Origin: Actinomycetota bacterium
GTDB lineage: Bacteria; Actinomycetota; Actinomycetes; Streptosporangiales; Streptosporangiaceae
DNA: 29,140 nucleotides
Reading direction: 5' to 3'
NCBI GenBank assembly: GCA_003242605.1
Contig: QGUZ01000030.1
Location: forward strand, 1-29,140
In this document: positions 15,093 through 23,775 of the stretch, piece by piece
Numbering within the stretch: position 1 is the stretch's first letter
Layout: each line of letters begins with the position of its first letter
The notes under the pieces: model-generated
What the model was told of the DNA's origin: nothing
What the model saw: the letters and a program-made list of their open reading frames with translations, nothing else
Database searches by the model: none
Translations under genes and position numbers: made by a program

Positions 15093-16469
15093 ATGAGCGG
15101 ACTGTCCGCGACGGTGCTCGCCGAGCTCGTCGCCGCCCTCGGCGAGGACGCGGTGGTGACGGATCGCGACATTCTCGACGCCCACAGCCGTGACCGGGCC
15201 TCGTTCTGCACCGCCGGGGTGCCCGCCGTACTGGTGCGGCCGCGCAACACGGACGAGGTGCAGCGCGTCATGCGGGTGGCGCACCGCCACCGCGTTCCCG
15301 TGGTGCCGCAGGGCGCCCGCACCGGGCTGTCGGGTGCCGCGAACGCCGTCGACGGGGCGATACTGCTGTCGCTCGCCCGGATGAACCGGATCCTGGAGAT
15401 CGACACCGTCAACCACCTCGCGGTGGTCGAGGCGGGTGTGATCAACTCGGTGCTCTCCGAGGCGGTGGCGGAGAAGGGGCTGTTCTATCCGCCGGATCCG
15501 TCGTCGTGGCGGGAGTCCACGATCGGCGGGAACATCGCCACGAACGCCGGCGGGCTGTGCTGCGTGAAGTACGGCGTGACCCGCCAGTACGTGCGGCAGC
15601 TCGAGGTGGTGCTGGCGGACGGCGAGCTGGTGACGCTGGGCAGCCGGACCGCCAAGGGCGTGGCGGGCCTGGATCTGGTGGGGCTGATGGTCGGCTCGGA
15701 GGGCACGCTGGGGATCATCACCAAGGCGGTCCTCGCGCTGCGCCCCGCGCCCCGGCCCTCCCTCACCGCGGCCGCGGTCTTCACCTCGCCGTCGGCGGCG
15801 ATGGCCGCGGTGGAGAAGATCATGAGCTCGTCGATCCAGCCCTCGCTGCTGGAGTTCCTCGACGGTGTCACCGTCCGCGCGGTGCAGGCGTACCGCGACA
15901 TGGGGCTGCCGCCGGAGGCGGAGGCGATGCTGATCGCACAGTCGGACGCGCCCGACGCGGCGCGGCTCGTCGCTGAGATGGCCGCGATCTGCCGCGAGGC
16001 GGGCGCGGTCGAGGTGGCCGAGACGGACGACCCCAAGGAGGCCGAGATGCTCCTTGAGGCGCGCCGGCTGGTGAACCCCGCGGTGGAGCGCCTGGGGACG
16101 ACGCTGATCGAGGACGTCGCGGTCCCGCGCAGCCGCCTGGTGGAGTTCGTCGAGGAGCTGGCCCGGATCGCGGAGCGGCGACAGGTGATCATCGCCTGCC
16201 CGGGCCACGTGGGCGACGGGAACCTCCACCCCACGATCGTCTTCGACCGGCACGACGAGCGGGCGCGTGACCGGGCGATGCTCGCCTTCGACGACGTGAT
16301 GGCGGCCGGGCTCGCGGTCGGCGGCACGATCACCGGCGAGCACGGCGTCGGGCTGCTGAAACGATCCTGGCTCGGCACCGAACTGGGTCCGCGGGTCACC
16401 GCGCTGCAGGTCGGCATCAAGCGCATCTTCGACCCCGAGGGCATCCTCAACCCCGGCAAGGTGTGGTGA
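15093..16469 (+). CDS. GlcD-like FAD-dependent 2-hydroxyacid (glycolate/D-lactate) dehydrogenase
   Basis: The 458-residue protein is a full-length member of the VAO/GlcD flavoprotein family. The FAD domain has VPVVPQGARTGLSG (about 67-80), the DPSS and GGNIATNAGG motifs (130-152), and LVGLMVGSEGTLGIIT (about 191-206). The C-terminal domain has CPGHVGDGNLHP, with a His/Asn pair expected near the substrate, and GEHGVGLLK. Such enzymes oxidise glycolate, D-lactate or related hydroxyacids to ketoacids, passing electrons to quinone or a partner Fe-S protein. No GlcE/GlcF partner is adjacent. GGGAG and a G-rich run precede ATG 15093; GTG 15090 is directly upstream in frame. Confidence 0.88.
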   Translation: MSGLSATVLAELVAALGEDAVVTDRDILDAHSRDRASFCTAGVPAVLVRPRNTDEVQRVMRVAHRHRVPVVPQGARTGLSGAANAVDGAILLSLARMNRILEIDTVNHLAVVEAGVINSVLSEAVAEKGLFYPPDPSSWRESTIGGNIATNAGGLCCVKYGVTRQYVRQLEVVLADGELVTLGSRTAKGVAGLDLVGLMVGSEGTLGIITKAVLALRPAPRPSLTAAAVFTSPSAAMAAVEKIMSSSIQPSLLEFLDGVTVRAVQAYRDMGLPPEAEAMLIAQSDAPDAARLVAEMAAICREAGAVEVAETDDPKEAEMLLEARRLVNPAVERLGTTLIEDVAVPRSRLVEFVEELARIAERRQVIIACPGHVGDGNLHPTIVFDRHDERARDRAMLAFDDVMAAGLAVGGTITGEHGVGLLKRSWLGTELGPRVTALQVGIKRIFDPEGILNPGKVW

Positions 16470-16858
16470 CCTTCCGCGGCGACGCTACTGCGTGTGCTCG
16501 CGTCCGGATGATGCCGTTTTGCTGTTGTTCTTCGCGAGTGTCGGCGCGAATCTGAGACCTATGTGCCCGAATAGTCGGATATGTCGGGTAGCTATAAGTG
16601 ACGTTCATTCAATTCCTCGCTCTGGTGAAGAGCCGTTGGGCTGGGTTGAGTGCCATCGGCTCGGATTCCGTGTCGGGATCTCTCGGTCCGTTCCGTATCG
16701 GAACGCTCCCTCAGTGCACTTGACCTAACACGGAGTGTGGCAGCCCCACTTCTGTGGGGCTTGAATCCATGCGAGCCAGCTATGTATACCTCATCGGACA
16801 TCCAGCGTTTGTCGGGGATGTGCTTGGTCCTGACGCTGGTGTGCGAAAGAGGTGAAGT
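16470..16858. other. 389-bp intergenic region before the trypco2-protease-NTPase locus
   Basis: No gene is supported. The region has mixed, lower-GC sequence, a compact hairpin at 16742-16761, and a weak promoter-like pair (TTGAAT at 16761-16766, TATACC at 16784-16789, 17-bp spacer) that could drive the downstream locus. It likely separates the GlcD-like gene from an independently acquired conflict module. Confidence 0.4.
16742..16761. terminator. Compact hairpin upstream of the trypco2 gene
   Basis: AGCCCCAC (16742-16749) and GTGGGGCT (16754-16761) form a perfect 8-bp stem with a 4-nt loop TTCT. It may be a terminator or a leader structure; no T tract follows on the plus strand. Confidence 0.45.
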
Positions 16859-17185
16859 GTGGGGAAAAACGAGGGAATTGGGCTGTCCGAAACGCTTCGG
16901 CAATTGCGGCGGGAGCTGGCGGATGCCCAGGCCAAGGGAGATGGTGAGCGGCTGCGCTTCGAGGTGACCGAGGCCGAGGTCGAGCTCGCCGTCCAGGTGA
17001 CCAAGGAAGGCGGCCCTGAAGGCAAGGTGAAGATCAACGTCATCGGTGCCGGGGTGGAGCTGGGGACCAGCGGGAGGATCTCCCGCGAGTCCACCCACCG
17101 CCTCTCGCTGAAGCTGGCGGTGAAGGACGCCACGACCGGCCGAACCGCGGAGATTTCCGATCCGACCCGTCGCGCGTGGAGGTGA
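16859..17185 (+). CDS. Trypsin-co-occurring domain protein (trypco2 family)
   Basis: The 108-residue protein starts with IGLSETLRQLRRELADAQAKG, then beta-strand segments RLRFEVTEAEVELAVQVTKE and KVKINVIGAGVELG, and ends with STHRLSLKLAVKD. This is the pattern of the trypco2 domain, a small domain known from its repeated linkage to trypsin-like proteases in actinobacterial conflict systems that include NTPases and TPRs. Its molecular role is not established; it may act as an adaptor or as a protease substrate or trigger. GTG 16859 is preceded by AGAGGTGA with good spacing. The stop (TGA 17183-17185) ends two bases before the chosen protease start, so the genes form one operon. Confidence 0.8.
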   Translation: MGKNEGIGLSETLRQLRRELADAQAKGDGERLRFEVTEAEVELAVQVTKEGGPEGKVKINVIGAGVELGTSGRISRESTHRLSLKLAVKDATTGRTAEISDPTRRAWR

Positions 17186-17187
17186 CG

Positions 17188-18138
17188 GTGAATCCCAATC
17201 ATCTCGCCGACATCCGGGCCGGTACCGAGGCGGAGTGCGTGCGCTCGGGATCGGGATACCGGATCGGGCCCACCCTGGTACTGACCGCTCGCCACGTCCT
17301 TCTCGACGACGATGGCGGAATCCTGCCGAAAGTGGAGGTCTGGCTCGGCCATCCGGAATTCGGATCGCCTCGGCCGTACCCGGCTCAGGTCGTGGACTGG
17401 CGGCCTCCCGGAGGATTGGACGTGGCGTTACTCCGAATCGCCGGTGCGCCCGCCTACGGGCCACCCGTCCACTGGGGGCGACTGACCGGAACCGACACGG
17501 TCCCCTACACCGGCCTGGGATTCCCGCACTTCGCCGAGTACACCCCTGGCGACCGCAATGTCGAGCAGCTGACAGGGAACCTCAACCCCCTGTCGATCGG
17601 GCCGGACGGCTGTATTCCCATCGACCAAGACGCCCACCCCGTCACGGGACACGCGGCCGGGGGCGATCGGCGCGTCCGACACTGGTCGGGGGTTTCGGGC
17701 GCGGCGATCTTCAGCAATCCTCCGCCCTCGTCGAGCGGGGCGGTCCGTCGGTTGTTGATCGGCGTGGTCGTCGCGGACGACACGGAGTTCGGCGGAGCCC
17801 GCCTGCACGCGGTCCCGGTGGCCGCGCTGTGGCGCGATGAGCGCTTTACGGCCTGCTGGCGGCCGACACCGGGGCCCGGCCCGTTCTGGAGTCCGTGGAG
17901 CTGCAAGGGCTGCTGCGGCCGGAGCGGCGCGCGCACCCGGCCGGCACGCCCGGTTCGCTGCTGGCCGCAGACCGCGAGATCGTCCCCTTCCAGGGCCGGG
18001 AGGACCTCCTGCGGCGGCTGTCCGAGTGGCGCGATGCGCCCGAGCCGTTCGGCATCCAGCTCATCACCGGGGAGGGCGGCCAAGGCAAGACCCGCTTGGC
18101 CCGTGAGTTCGCAGCCCGGTGTCCGTCGGACTGGGTAG
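17188..18138 (+). CDS. Trypsin-like serine protease domain; out-of-frame tail after about residue 220
   Basis: The first 220 residues form a trypsin-like fold with a complete triad: TARHVLL (H36), GLDVALLRI (D78) and WSGVSGAAIF (S170). No signal peptide is present, so it acts in the cytoplasm, as expected for a conflict-system effector or processing protease. Frame-consistent sequence continues to VPVAALWRDERF; after it the frame gives about 96 residues of Cys/Arg/Pro-rich sequence with no protein-like pattern, ending at 18138 inside the NTPase coding region. The natural continuation lies in the -1 frame from 17847, so this is most simply the 5' part of a protease-NTPase-TPR fusion of about 1,420 residues. 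GTG 17188 is chosen from GGAGGTGA at 17178-17185; GTG 17182 is also possible. Confidence 0.75.
   Translation: MNPNHLADIRAGTEAECVRSGSGYRIGPTLVLTARHVLLDDDGGILPKVEVWLGHPEFGSPRPYPAQVVDWRPPGGLDVALLRIAGAPAYGPPVHWGRLTGTDTVPYTGLGFPHFAEYTPGDRNVEQLTGNLNPLSIGPDGCIPIDQDAHPVTGHAAGGDRRVRHWSGVSGAAIFSNPPPSSSGAVRRLLIGVVVADDTEFGGARLHAVPVAALWRDERFTACWRPTPGPGPFWSPWSCKGCCGRSGARTRPARPVRCWPQTARSSPSRAGRTSCGGCPSGAMRPSRSASSSSPGRAAKARPAWPVSSQPGVRRTG
17845..17849 (+). other. Frame-junction site between the protease and NTPase parts
   Basis: The protease frame reads GAG CGC TTT ACG; the NTPase frame picks up as TAC GGC CTG CTG GCG GCC GAC (YGLLAAD) using the last T of TTT. One extra base in the T run would fuse the two. 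The upstream in-frame stop of the NTPase frame is TGA 17838-17840, directly before the junction. The change is a one-base deletion, a sequencing error or a -1 frameshift; TTT to CTT is not a classical slippery heptamer. Confidence 0.6.
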
Positions 18139-21100
18139 TCGGGTTTCTCGACGCCCCCCACCCGAGCCTGGAGGAGAACGGCGGCCCCACGGCGGAGGTG
18201 ATCGCCCGGCTGTGCCGTACCGCTAAGCCCGTGCTGGTGATCGCCGACTACGCCGAGTCGACGCCGCAGCGGGTCAGCGCGCTCGTCCAGGCCCTGCTGA
18301 GCAACGCGCCGCAGCGGCCGGTCCGGCTACTCCTGCTGGCCCGCAGCGCGCAGCACTGGTGGGACACCCTGCGGAGCCAGCTGGAAAAGGAGCATCCCAA
18401 CGCTCTGTCACCGCCGATCCAGCTGGGCCCGCTGCTCCCTGCCACGGCCGGGCCGGACGCCCGGCTGGAAGAGTTCGCCCGAGCCGCCTTCGCGCCCCAT
18501 CTGTCCGCCTTTCCCGAACTGCCATCCGCCGACTGGGCGGCGCTCGCCCGCCAGGTGCGCGCGAACCGCCCAGACCTCGACGACGAGCAGTTCGGCAACG
18601 TCCTCAACCTGCACATGACCGCACTCATCGCCCTGCTGCGTGCGGCCACCGGACAGGACCCGTCGCTGATCACCGATCCCGAGCAAGAGCTTGCGGCGCA
18701 CGAGCGCGGCTATCTCCATCGGGTGGCCCGTCGGCAAGGGCTGCTGGACCCCGGCGTGCTGTCGGATCGCACCGACCCCGACAGGCGCCGGGTGGAGGCG
18801 CTCCGTGCGCTGGATCGTGCACTGGCTGCGGCGATCCTCACCGGTCCCTGCGACGACGACCGCGCCCGGGCCGTGGCCGGCCTGGCGAGCGAACGGCATG
18901 CCGAGGACGTGGCCGGCTGGCTGGCCACGCTGTATCCGCCCGCGCCCGAGGAGCACGCGGCTGGGATCGCGATCGGCGTGGTGATGCCCGATCGGCTGGC
19001 CGAGCGCCTGGTGGGGGAGATCCTCACGGAACAGCCGGGTACGCTCGACCGGATCACCCCGCTTGTCGGCGACACGGACACCGCGCAGCGCTGCCTGACC
19101 GTCCTCGCCCGCGCAGCGGTACGCCCTGCGTTCCGTACCGAGCTCGACGACCAGATCGAACATCTGATCGCCGGAGCCCCGGAGCGGTACGCTGCCGCGG
19201 CACAGTTCACCGCGCTGGCCGTCGAGCGCCCCGACCCGCTCATCAACGGCCTCTTGGTCCTCGGCCACCGCGATGCCGAGGAGTTTCAGCGCCAAATCGC
19301 GCAGGTCGCCGATGGCCTCCCGGAACAGTCGGTCAAGCACGCCTGGCTCTTGGTCGACATCGCGCAGCTCCACGCTCAGCTGCTCGCCGCCTTGGCGGAC
19401 TCGGATCCGGACGCGTATCTGCCTGCCCTGGCGGCATCGTTGACCAACCTCGGCATCCGCTTGCAGAACGTGGGACGTCTGCAGGCCGGGCTGGTGATCC
19501 ACCAAGCCGCCACGAAGCTCTATAAAGCGGCCGCCCTACGCGACGGCCGCTATCTTCCGGACCTGATCACTGCTCATCAAAATCTCGCGATCCCTGCCAA
19601 TGCGCTGGGGCTGAAGAAAGGTGCTTTTCCGATGTCCCGCGACGTGGTAGAGGCATTTGAAGTACTCGCCGAGGTGGACCGGGACACCTTTCTTCCACAT
19701 CTGGCTTCGGCGCTGAATAATTATGCGGCCCTGGCGGCTCAATCTGGACGTCGGAAGGAGGCGCTGGCAACCTTCCGGCGTGCCAGGGAAATGTTCGAGG
19801 AACTTGCCGCGCGCGATCCTGATGTCTTCCTGCCCCGGATTGCCGGCGTGTTCGACAACATTTCGATCCTGTTGGGCGAGATGGGGAAACAGAAGGAAGG
19901 TTTGGCGGCAGCCCGCCGCGCCGTAGAGATCTTCGAGCGACTTGTCCAGCGCGATGCCGATGCTTATCTGCCCGACCTGGCGAAGGCTGTGCGCAATCTT
20001 GCCGCCCGGCTGGTAGGAGTGGGCCAACATACGGAGGCGCTGGCGGCATCCGAGCGTGCGGTGGAGCTTACCGAACGGATCGCCGAAGTGAACCCGGATC
20101 CCGTACTGATGGAGTTGGTCATCGCGGTGCACAACCACGCAGTCATTCTCGCGCTGCTGGGCCGGGGGGAGGAGGCGTCGGCGGCTGCTAGGCGTGCTCG
20201 GGAACTGTACGGCCAGGCCGTCCAGGTCAACCCGGATGTCGCCAATGCCAAGCTAGAGAGCTCCTTGAACCAGTTTCCAAATCAGTTGAGCGAGATTAAG
20301 CGGCTCAAGGAGGTGCAGGCGGCGGCGGAGCGAGCAGTGGTGCTTTATAAACAGCTTGCGAAGAATGGTAGAGCGGCCAATAAGCAGGATCTTGCCGAAT
20401 CATTAATAGTTATTTCAAATCGATTCAGCGAGATGGGTAGTCCCGTGGCCGCATTCGCGGCCGCTCACCGTGCGGTGAAGCTTCTCGAAAGACTTTCCAA
20501 GCGCGACCCTGACGCTAACCTTCCTTCCCTGGCCTGGGCTCTATATAATCTCGCGAACTCACACAGATCGATAGGTCGTCGCAAGGCCGCATCAAAAGCC
20601 TATCGGCGTGCCATTGAGATTTATGAGCGGCTTGCCGAGGACGATCCGGATGCGTTTCGTCCCGGTCTGGCGATGTCTTTACACAACCTCGCGATCGTAT
20701 TGGGTGAGCTGGAGCGCCCGGCAGAAGGGATGGTGGCCGCTAGGCGCGCTGTGGAGATTTACGAGCGGCTTGCCGATGCCGAGCCCGAGGCCTTCCTCTC
20801 ATCCTTGGCGAAATCCACTCGCGTTCTTGTCGATCGGCTGGCCGAGGCAGGCCGACGGGAGGAGGGCGCGGCGGCCGCCACGCGCGCCGTGGAGCTTTAC
20901 GAGCGGCTTGCCGAAGACCGACCCGAGGATTTCCTCCCCGATCTTGCGGAGGCGCTGAGCACTCTCTCGCATCGTTTGGCACTGACCGGACGCCAGCAGG
21001 AGGCCGTGGCCGCCGCCGCACGTGCGGTCGAGATCTACGAACGTCTCGCCGAGTCCGACCCAGAGCGCTATCGGCAGGATCACCTGTCGAGCCTGGTCAA

Positions 21101-21458
21101 TCTCGCGCTTTGGAAGATCAACAACGTAGGGTTCGCTAGGGAACTCAATCGCCTGGTCAAGGCTTTCTCTGCAGCCGTCAGCGGATCCGCAGTGGACCGT
21201 GCATCGCTCAAGGAGCGTGTCGACTCCCTGCTGCGATCCGATGCTCTTGCCGACCAAGCGGACCGAGAGATGGTCAAAGAGCTCGTCGACATGCTCTTTC
21301 ACGCCTATGAGATCGACGCCGAAGGGGCGGCGCAAGCCAGGGATGGCGAAGAGCAGCACGACCGCGCAGGCGTGGACGTACCCGACATCGGCGGCGCGTC
21401 GACACGGCGCCCTCGGCGGCAAAACTGGATCGGGCGAATGCTGCGGCGGAACCGGTAA
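17895..21458 (+). CDS. STAND-like P-loop NTPase with about 12 TPRs (C-terminal part of a protease fusion)
   Basis: From GTG 17895 the protein has 1187 residues; the same frame is open back to 17841. It has a P-loop NTPase near 35-180 with Walker A GEGGQGKT (59-66), Walker B PVLVIADYAE (D118) and a strand ending in Arg (LLLLAR, R150), typical of STAND/NACHT-like signalling NTPases. A helical region follows, then from about 500 to 1060 around 12 TPR-like units of about 46 residues (NLAxxLxxxGRxxEAxAAxRRAVEIYERLAExDPxxFLPDLA). The C-terminal tail is basic (RRPRRQNWIGRMLRRNR). In this class the TPRs sense a signal and the NTPase oligomerises to activate an effector, here the protease. GGAG lies 3 nt before GTG 17895, so separate translation is not excluded, but it would drop the conserved-looking YGLLAADTGARPVLE linker. 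Confidence 0.8.
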   Translation: MELQGLLRPERRAHPAGTPGSLLAADREIVPFQGREDLLRRLSEWRDAPEPFGIQLITGEGGQGKTRLAREFAARCPSDWVVGFLDAPHPSLEENGGPTAEVIARLCRTAKPVLVIADYAESTPQRVSALVQALLSNAPQRPVRLLLLARSAQHWWDTLRSQLEKEHPNALSPPIQLGPLLPATAGPDARLEEFARAAFAPHLSAFPELPSADWAALARQVRANRPDLDDEQFGNVLNLHMTALIALLRAATGQDPSLITDPEQELAAHERGYLHRVARRQGLLDPGVLSDRTDPDRRRVEALRALDRALAAAILTGPCDDDRARAVAGLASERHAEDVAGWLATLYPPAPEEHAAGIAIGVVMPDRLAERLVGEILTEQPGTLDRITPLVGDTDTAQRCLTVLARAAVRPAFRTELDDQIEHLIAGAPERYAAAAQFTALAVERPDPLINGLLVLGHRDAEEFQRQIAQVADGLPEQSVKHAWLLVDIAQLHAQLLAALADSDPDAYLPALAASLTNLGIRLQNVGRLQAGLVIHQAATKLYKAAALRDGRYLPDLITAHQNLAIPANALGLKKGAFPMSRDVVEAFEVLAEVDRDTFLPHLASALNNYAALAAQSGRRKEALATFRRAREMFEELAARDPDVFLPRIAGVFDNISILLGEMGKQKEGLAAARRAVEIFERLVQRDADAYLPDLAKAVRNLAARLVGVGQHTEALAASERAVELTERIAEVNPDPVLMELVIAVHNHAVILALLGRGEEASAAARRARELYGQAVQVNPDVANAKLESSLNQFPNQLSEIKRLKEVQAAAERAVVLYKQLAKNGRAANKQDLAESLIVISNRFSEMGSPVAAFAAAHRAVKLLERLSKRDPDANLPSLAWALYNLANSHRSIGRRKAASKAYRRAIEIYERLAEDDPDAFRPGLAMSLHNLAIVLGELERPAEGMVAARRAVEIYERLADAEPEAFLSSLAKSTRVLVDRLAEAGRREEGAAAATRAVELYERLAEDRPEDFLPDLAEALSTLSHRLALTGRQQEAVAAAARAVEIYERLAESDPERYRQDHLSSLVNLALWKINNVGFARELNRLVKAFSAAVSGSAVDRASLKERVDSLLRSDALADQADREMVKELVDMLFHAYEIDAEGAAQARDGEEQHDRAGVDVPDIGGASTRRPRRQNWIGRMLRRNR

Positions 21459-21642
21459 AGGACTGCCGCGCCAGCTACATGCAAGCCGTGCAGCGGACGC
21501 TGCCAACACAGCGGCGACTTCGACCGAAGCAAGGGCGAGCCGGCCTTCGGCGCAGTGTGCCCACAGCGGTGCCGCGCCATCGACACGGCAGAATTCAGGG
21601 ACAAGTCAGTGCCGTGTGAGCCGCGCAAGGGATGGAAGAGAT

Positions 21643-22506
21643 ATGTCGGACATTACGAGAGTGGGGGTCGTCGGCTGTGGGCTTATGGGGTCCGGGATCG
21701 CCGAGGTCTGTGCTCGCGCCGGCCTCGACGTCCTCGTCCGTGAGATCGACGATGACGCGCTCGCCGCCGGCCGGGCCCGCCTGGAGAAGTCGCTGAAGCG
21801 CGCCCTGGACGCGGAGAAGATCACCCAGGAGGCGTACGACGCGGCCCGCGACCGCCTCGGCTACACCACCAAGCTCGAGGACCTCGCCGAGTGCGACCTC
21901 GTCATCGAGGCGGCCACCGAGAACCCCGAGGTCAAGACCGCGCTGTTCGCCGAGCTCGACCGGATCGTCGAACGCCGCGACGCGATCCTCGCCTCCAACA
22001 CCTCTTCCATCCCCATCGTCCGCATCGCCCAGGCCACCGCACGCCCCGGCCAGGTCATCGGCCTGCACTTCTTCAACCCCGCCCCGGTGCAGAAGCTCGT
22101 CGAGATCGTGCCGTCGCTGCTCACCGACCAGCGCACCGTCGCGCGAACCCGCGTATTCGCCACCGAGGTGCTCGGCAAGACCGCGATCACCGCGCCCGAC
22201 CGCGCGGGCTTCGTGGTCAACGCCCTGCTCGTGCCGTACCTGCTCTCGGCGATCCGCATGGTCGAGGCGGGCCACGCCACCGCCGAGGACGTCGACACCG
22301 GCATGACCCTCGGCTGCGCCCACCCCATGGGCCCGCTGCGCCTGTGCGACCTGATCGGCCTCGACACGCTGAAGTCCATCGCCGACTCCCTGTACGCCGA
22401 GTTCAAGGAGCCCCAGTACGCCGCCCCGCCGCTGCTGTGCCGCATGGTCGAGGCCGGCTTCCTCGGCCGCAAGTCCGGCCGCGGCTTCTACGACTACTCG
22501 GCGTAG
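21643..22506 (+). CDS. 3-hydroxybutyryl-CoA dehydrogenase (3-hydroxyacyl-CoA dehydrogenase family)
   Basis: The 287-residue protein has the Rossmann NAD-binding motif VGVVGCGLMGSGIA (7-20), the acidic end of the second strand (REIDDD), the catalytic GLHFFNPAPVQKLVEIV segment and the C-terminal helical domain with DRAGFVVNALLVPYL and GCAHPMGPLRLCDLIGLD. It interconverts 3-hydroxyacyl-CoA and 3-ketoacyl-CoA with NAD(P), acting in butyrate, PHB-like or phenylacetate-type degradation. Length is normal for the single-domain family (Hbd/PaaH/FadB2). GGAAGAG precedes ATG 21643. It stands alone here and is probably unrelated to the flanking conflict genes. Confidence 0.92.
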   Translation: MSDITRVGVVGCGLMGSGIAEVCARAGLDVLVREIDDDALAAGRARLEKSLKRALDAEKITQEAYDAARDRLGYTTKLEDLAECDLVIEAATENPEVKTALFAELDRIVERRDAILASNTSSIPIVRIAQATARPGQVIGLHFFNPAPVQKLVEIVPSLLTDQRTVARTRVFATEVLGKTAITAPDRAGFVVNALLVPYLLSAIRMVEAGHATAEDVDTGMTLGCAHPMGPLRLCDLIGLDTLKSIADSLYAEFKEPQYAAPPLLCRMVEAGFLGRKSGRGFYDYSA

Positions 22507-22828
22507 CCCGCGGTCAGCCCTTGCGCGCACGCCGTCGGTCATCGCGATCTTCGCACGCCGTACGCGGCTTCTCCATGCAGGCGCCGGTGGCACGCCGGCG
22601 TGGCGGACCGGGCCGGGGAGCGAGGGCACGGCGGCGCGCCGGCCGGTCCGCGTGGGGCCTTCGGACATCGTGAGCGGGGACGGCTCGCCGTGGCGATCGC
22701 CGGTCGCCCGGCGGGCCGTCACTCGTCGCAGGCCGCGTGGCGGCGAACCCGCGAGCGGGTCACCCCGGGTGGCGGGGGAGGCAGGTGGGCCGGAATGGCC
22801 GCGATGACGGTCGCAATAGAGTCGGGGC
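22507..22828. other. 322-bp intergenic region
   Basis: No gene is visible. The stretch is GC-rich and holds only the -10 box close to its right end that fits a leaderless promoter for the nucleotidyltransferase gene. I see no clear terminator hairpin after the dehydrogenase stop. Confidence 0.4.
22817..22822 (+). promoter_or_regulatory. -10 box of a probable leaderless promoter for the nucleotidyltransferase gene
   Basis: TAGAGT ends 6 nt before ATG 22829 and no ribosome-binding site lies between, so transcription probably starts at or near the A of the start codon. Confidence 0.45.
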
Positions 22829-23617
22829 ATGGACGATGCCCGCTTTCTCGACGAGGTCGCCGATACCTTGATGGCACTCCCCGGAGTGGCGGCGGTCACC
22901 CTCGGGGGCTCCCGGGCGCAGGGGACCAACCGGCCCGACAGCGACTGGGACCTGGCCATCTACTACCGGGGCGAGTTCCACCCGCAGGCGCTGCGCGACG
23001 TCGGGTGGGAAGGCGAGGTGTCGGAGATCGGCGGCTGGGGTGGCGGCGTCTTCAACGGCGGCGCGTGGCTGCGGATCGACGGCAGGAGGGTCGACGTCCA
23101 CTACCGCGACCTGGACGTCGTCGAACGCGAGCTGGCCAAGGCCGCGGAGGGCAGGTTCCACTGCGAGCCGCTGATGTTCCACCTGGCGGGCATCCCCAGT
23201 TACCTGGTGGTGGCCGAGCTCGCCATCAACCGGGTGCTGCGCGGCTCGCTGCCCCGCCCCGAGTACCCGATCGCGCTGCGGCGGAACGCACCCGCGGTGT
23301 GGCGCGGCCAAGGTGATCTCACCCTCGGCTACGCCGAGCACAACCACGCCCCGTACGGCAGGCTCGCCCAGTGCGCCGCGATGATGGTGACCGGGGCGTC
23401 GCAGTTCGCGCACGCGATCCTCGCCGCGCGCGGCGAGTGGGTGACGAACGAGAAGACCCTGCTCACCCGGGCCGGGCTGCGGGCGGTGGACGACATCGTC
23501 GCGAAGCTGACCGGCGACCCCCAAACCTTGATCGACGCCGTGCGCAGCGTCAGAGAACTCGCCGAGCGGGAACTCGACGCGGCCATCGCCACGATCCCCG
23601 GCGGCACGCAGCCGTAA
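22829..23617 (+). CDS. Nucleotidyltransferase-fold protein
   Basis: The 262-residue protein has the polymerase-beta-like nucleotidyltransferase signature GGSRAQGTNRPDSDWDLAIY, giving the GS motif (27-28) and the metal pair D39/D41. A third acidic residue sits in GRRVDVHYRD (D89). All three catalytic carboxylates are present, so it may transfer a nucleotide to a small molecule, protein or RNA; aminoglycoside nucleotidyltransferases and minimal nucleotidyltransferases share this fold. The C-terminal half is helical and likely binds substrate. No HEPN partner, antitoxin or resistance gene is adjacent, so toxin-antitoxin or resistance roles are not supported. It appears to be a leaderless, single-gene transcript. 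Confidence 0.8.
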   Translation: MDDARFLDEVADTLMALPGVAAVTLGGSRAQGTNRPDSDWDLAIYYRGEFHPQALRDVGWEGEVSEIGGWGGGVFNGGAWLRIDGRRVDVHYRDLDVVERELAKAAEGRFHCEPLMFHLAGIPSYLVVAELAINRVLRGSLPRPEYPIALRRNAPAVWRGQGDLTLGYAEHNHAPYGRLAQCAAMMVTGASQFAHAILAARGEWVTNEKTLLTRAGLRAVDDIVAKLTGDPQTLIDAVRSVRELAERELDAAIATIPGGTQP

Positions 23618-23763
23618 GCGGGGGAGAGGCCACGGTGTGGCCGATACGGCGGCGCGATGTCGGCCTCGCCCGGCACGGTTCACCCCGCATCCGACCACGG
23701 CGTTCCGGCCCCGCGCGGCGCGACCCCGCGAAAAATCAGTTCTCATCTCCGGCTCTCGCCGCC

Positions 23764-23769
23764 TACGGT
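23764..23769 (+). promoter_or_regulatory. -10 box of a probable leaderless promoter for the DinB leader ORF
   Basis: TACGGT ends 6 nt before GTG 23776, the same geometry as at 5076 and 22817. It predicts an mRNA beginning at the GTG of a very short ORF that overlaps the DinB-family start. Confidence 0.4.
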
Positions 23770-23775
23770 CGTTCC

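Noticed and set aside
14770..15093. A 107-codon plus-strand frame that ends at the GlcD-like start
   Set aside because: The one-base overlap is suggestive, but the protein has no recognisable pattern and its GTG start lacks a convincing ribosome-binding site.
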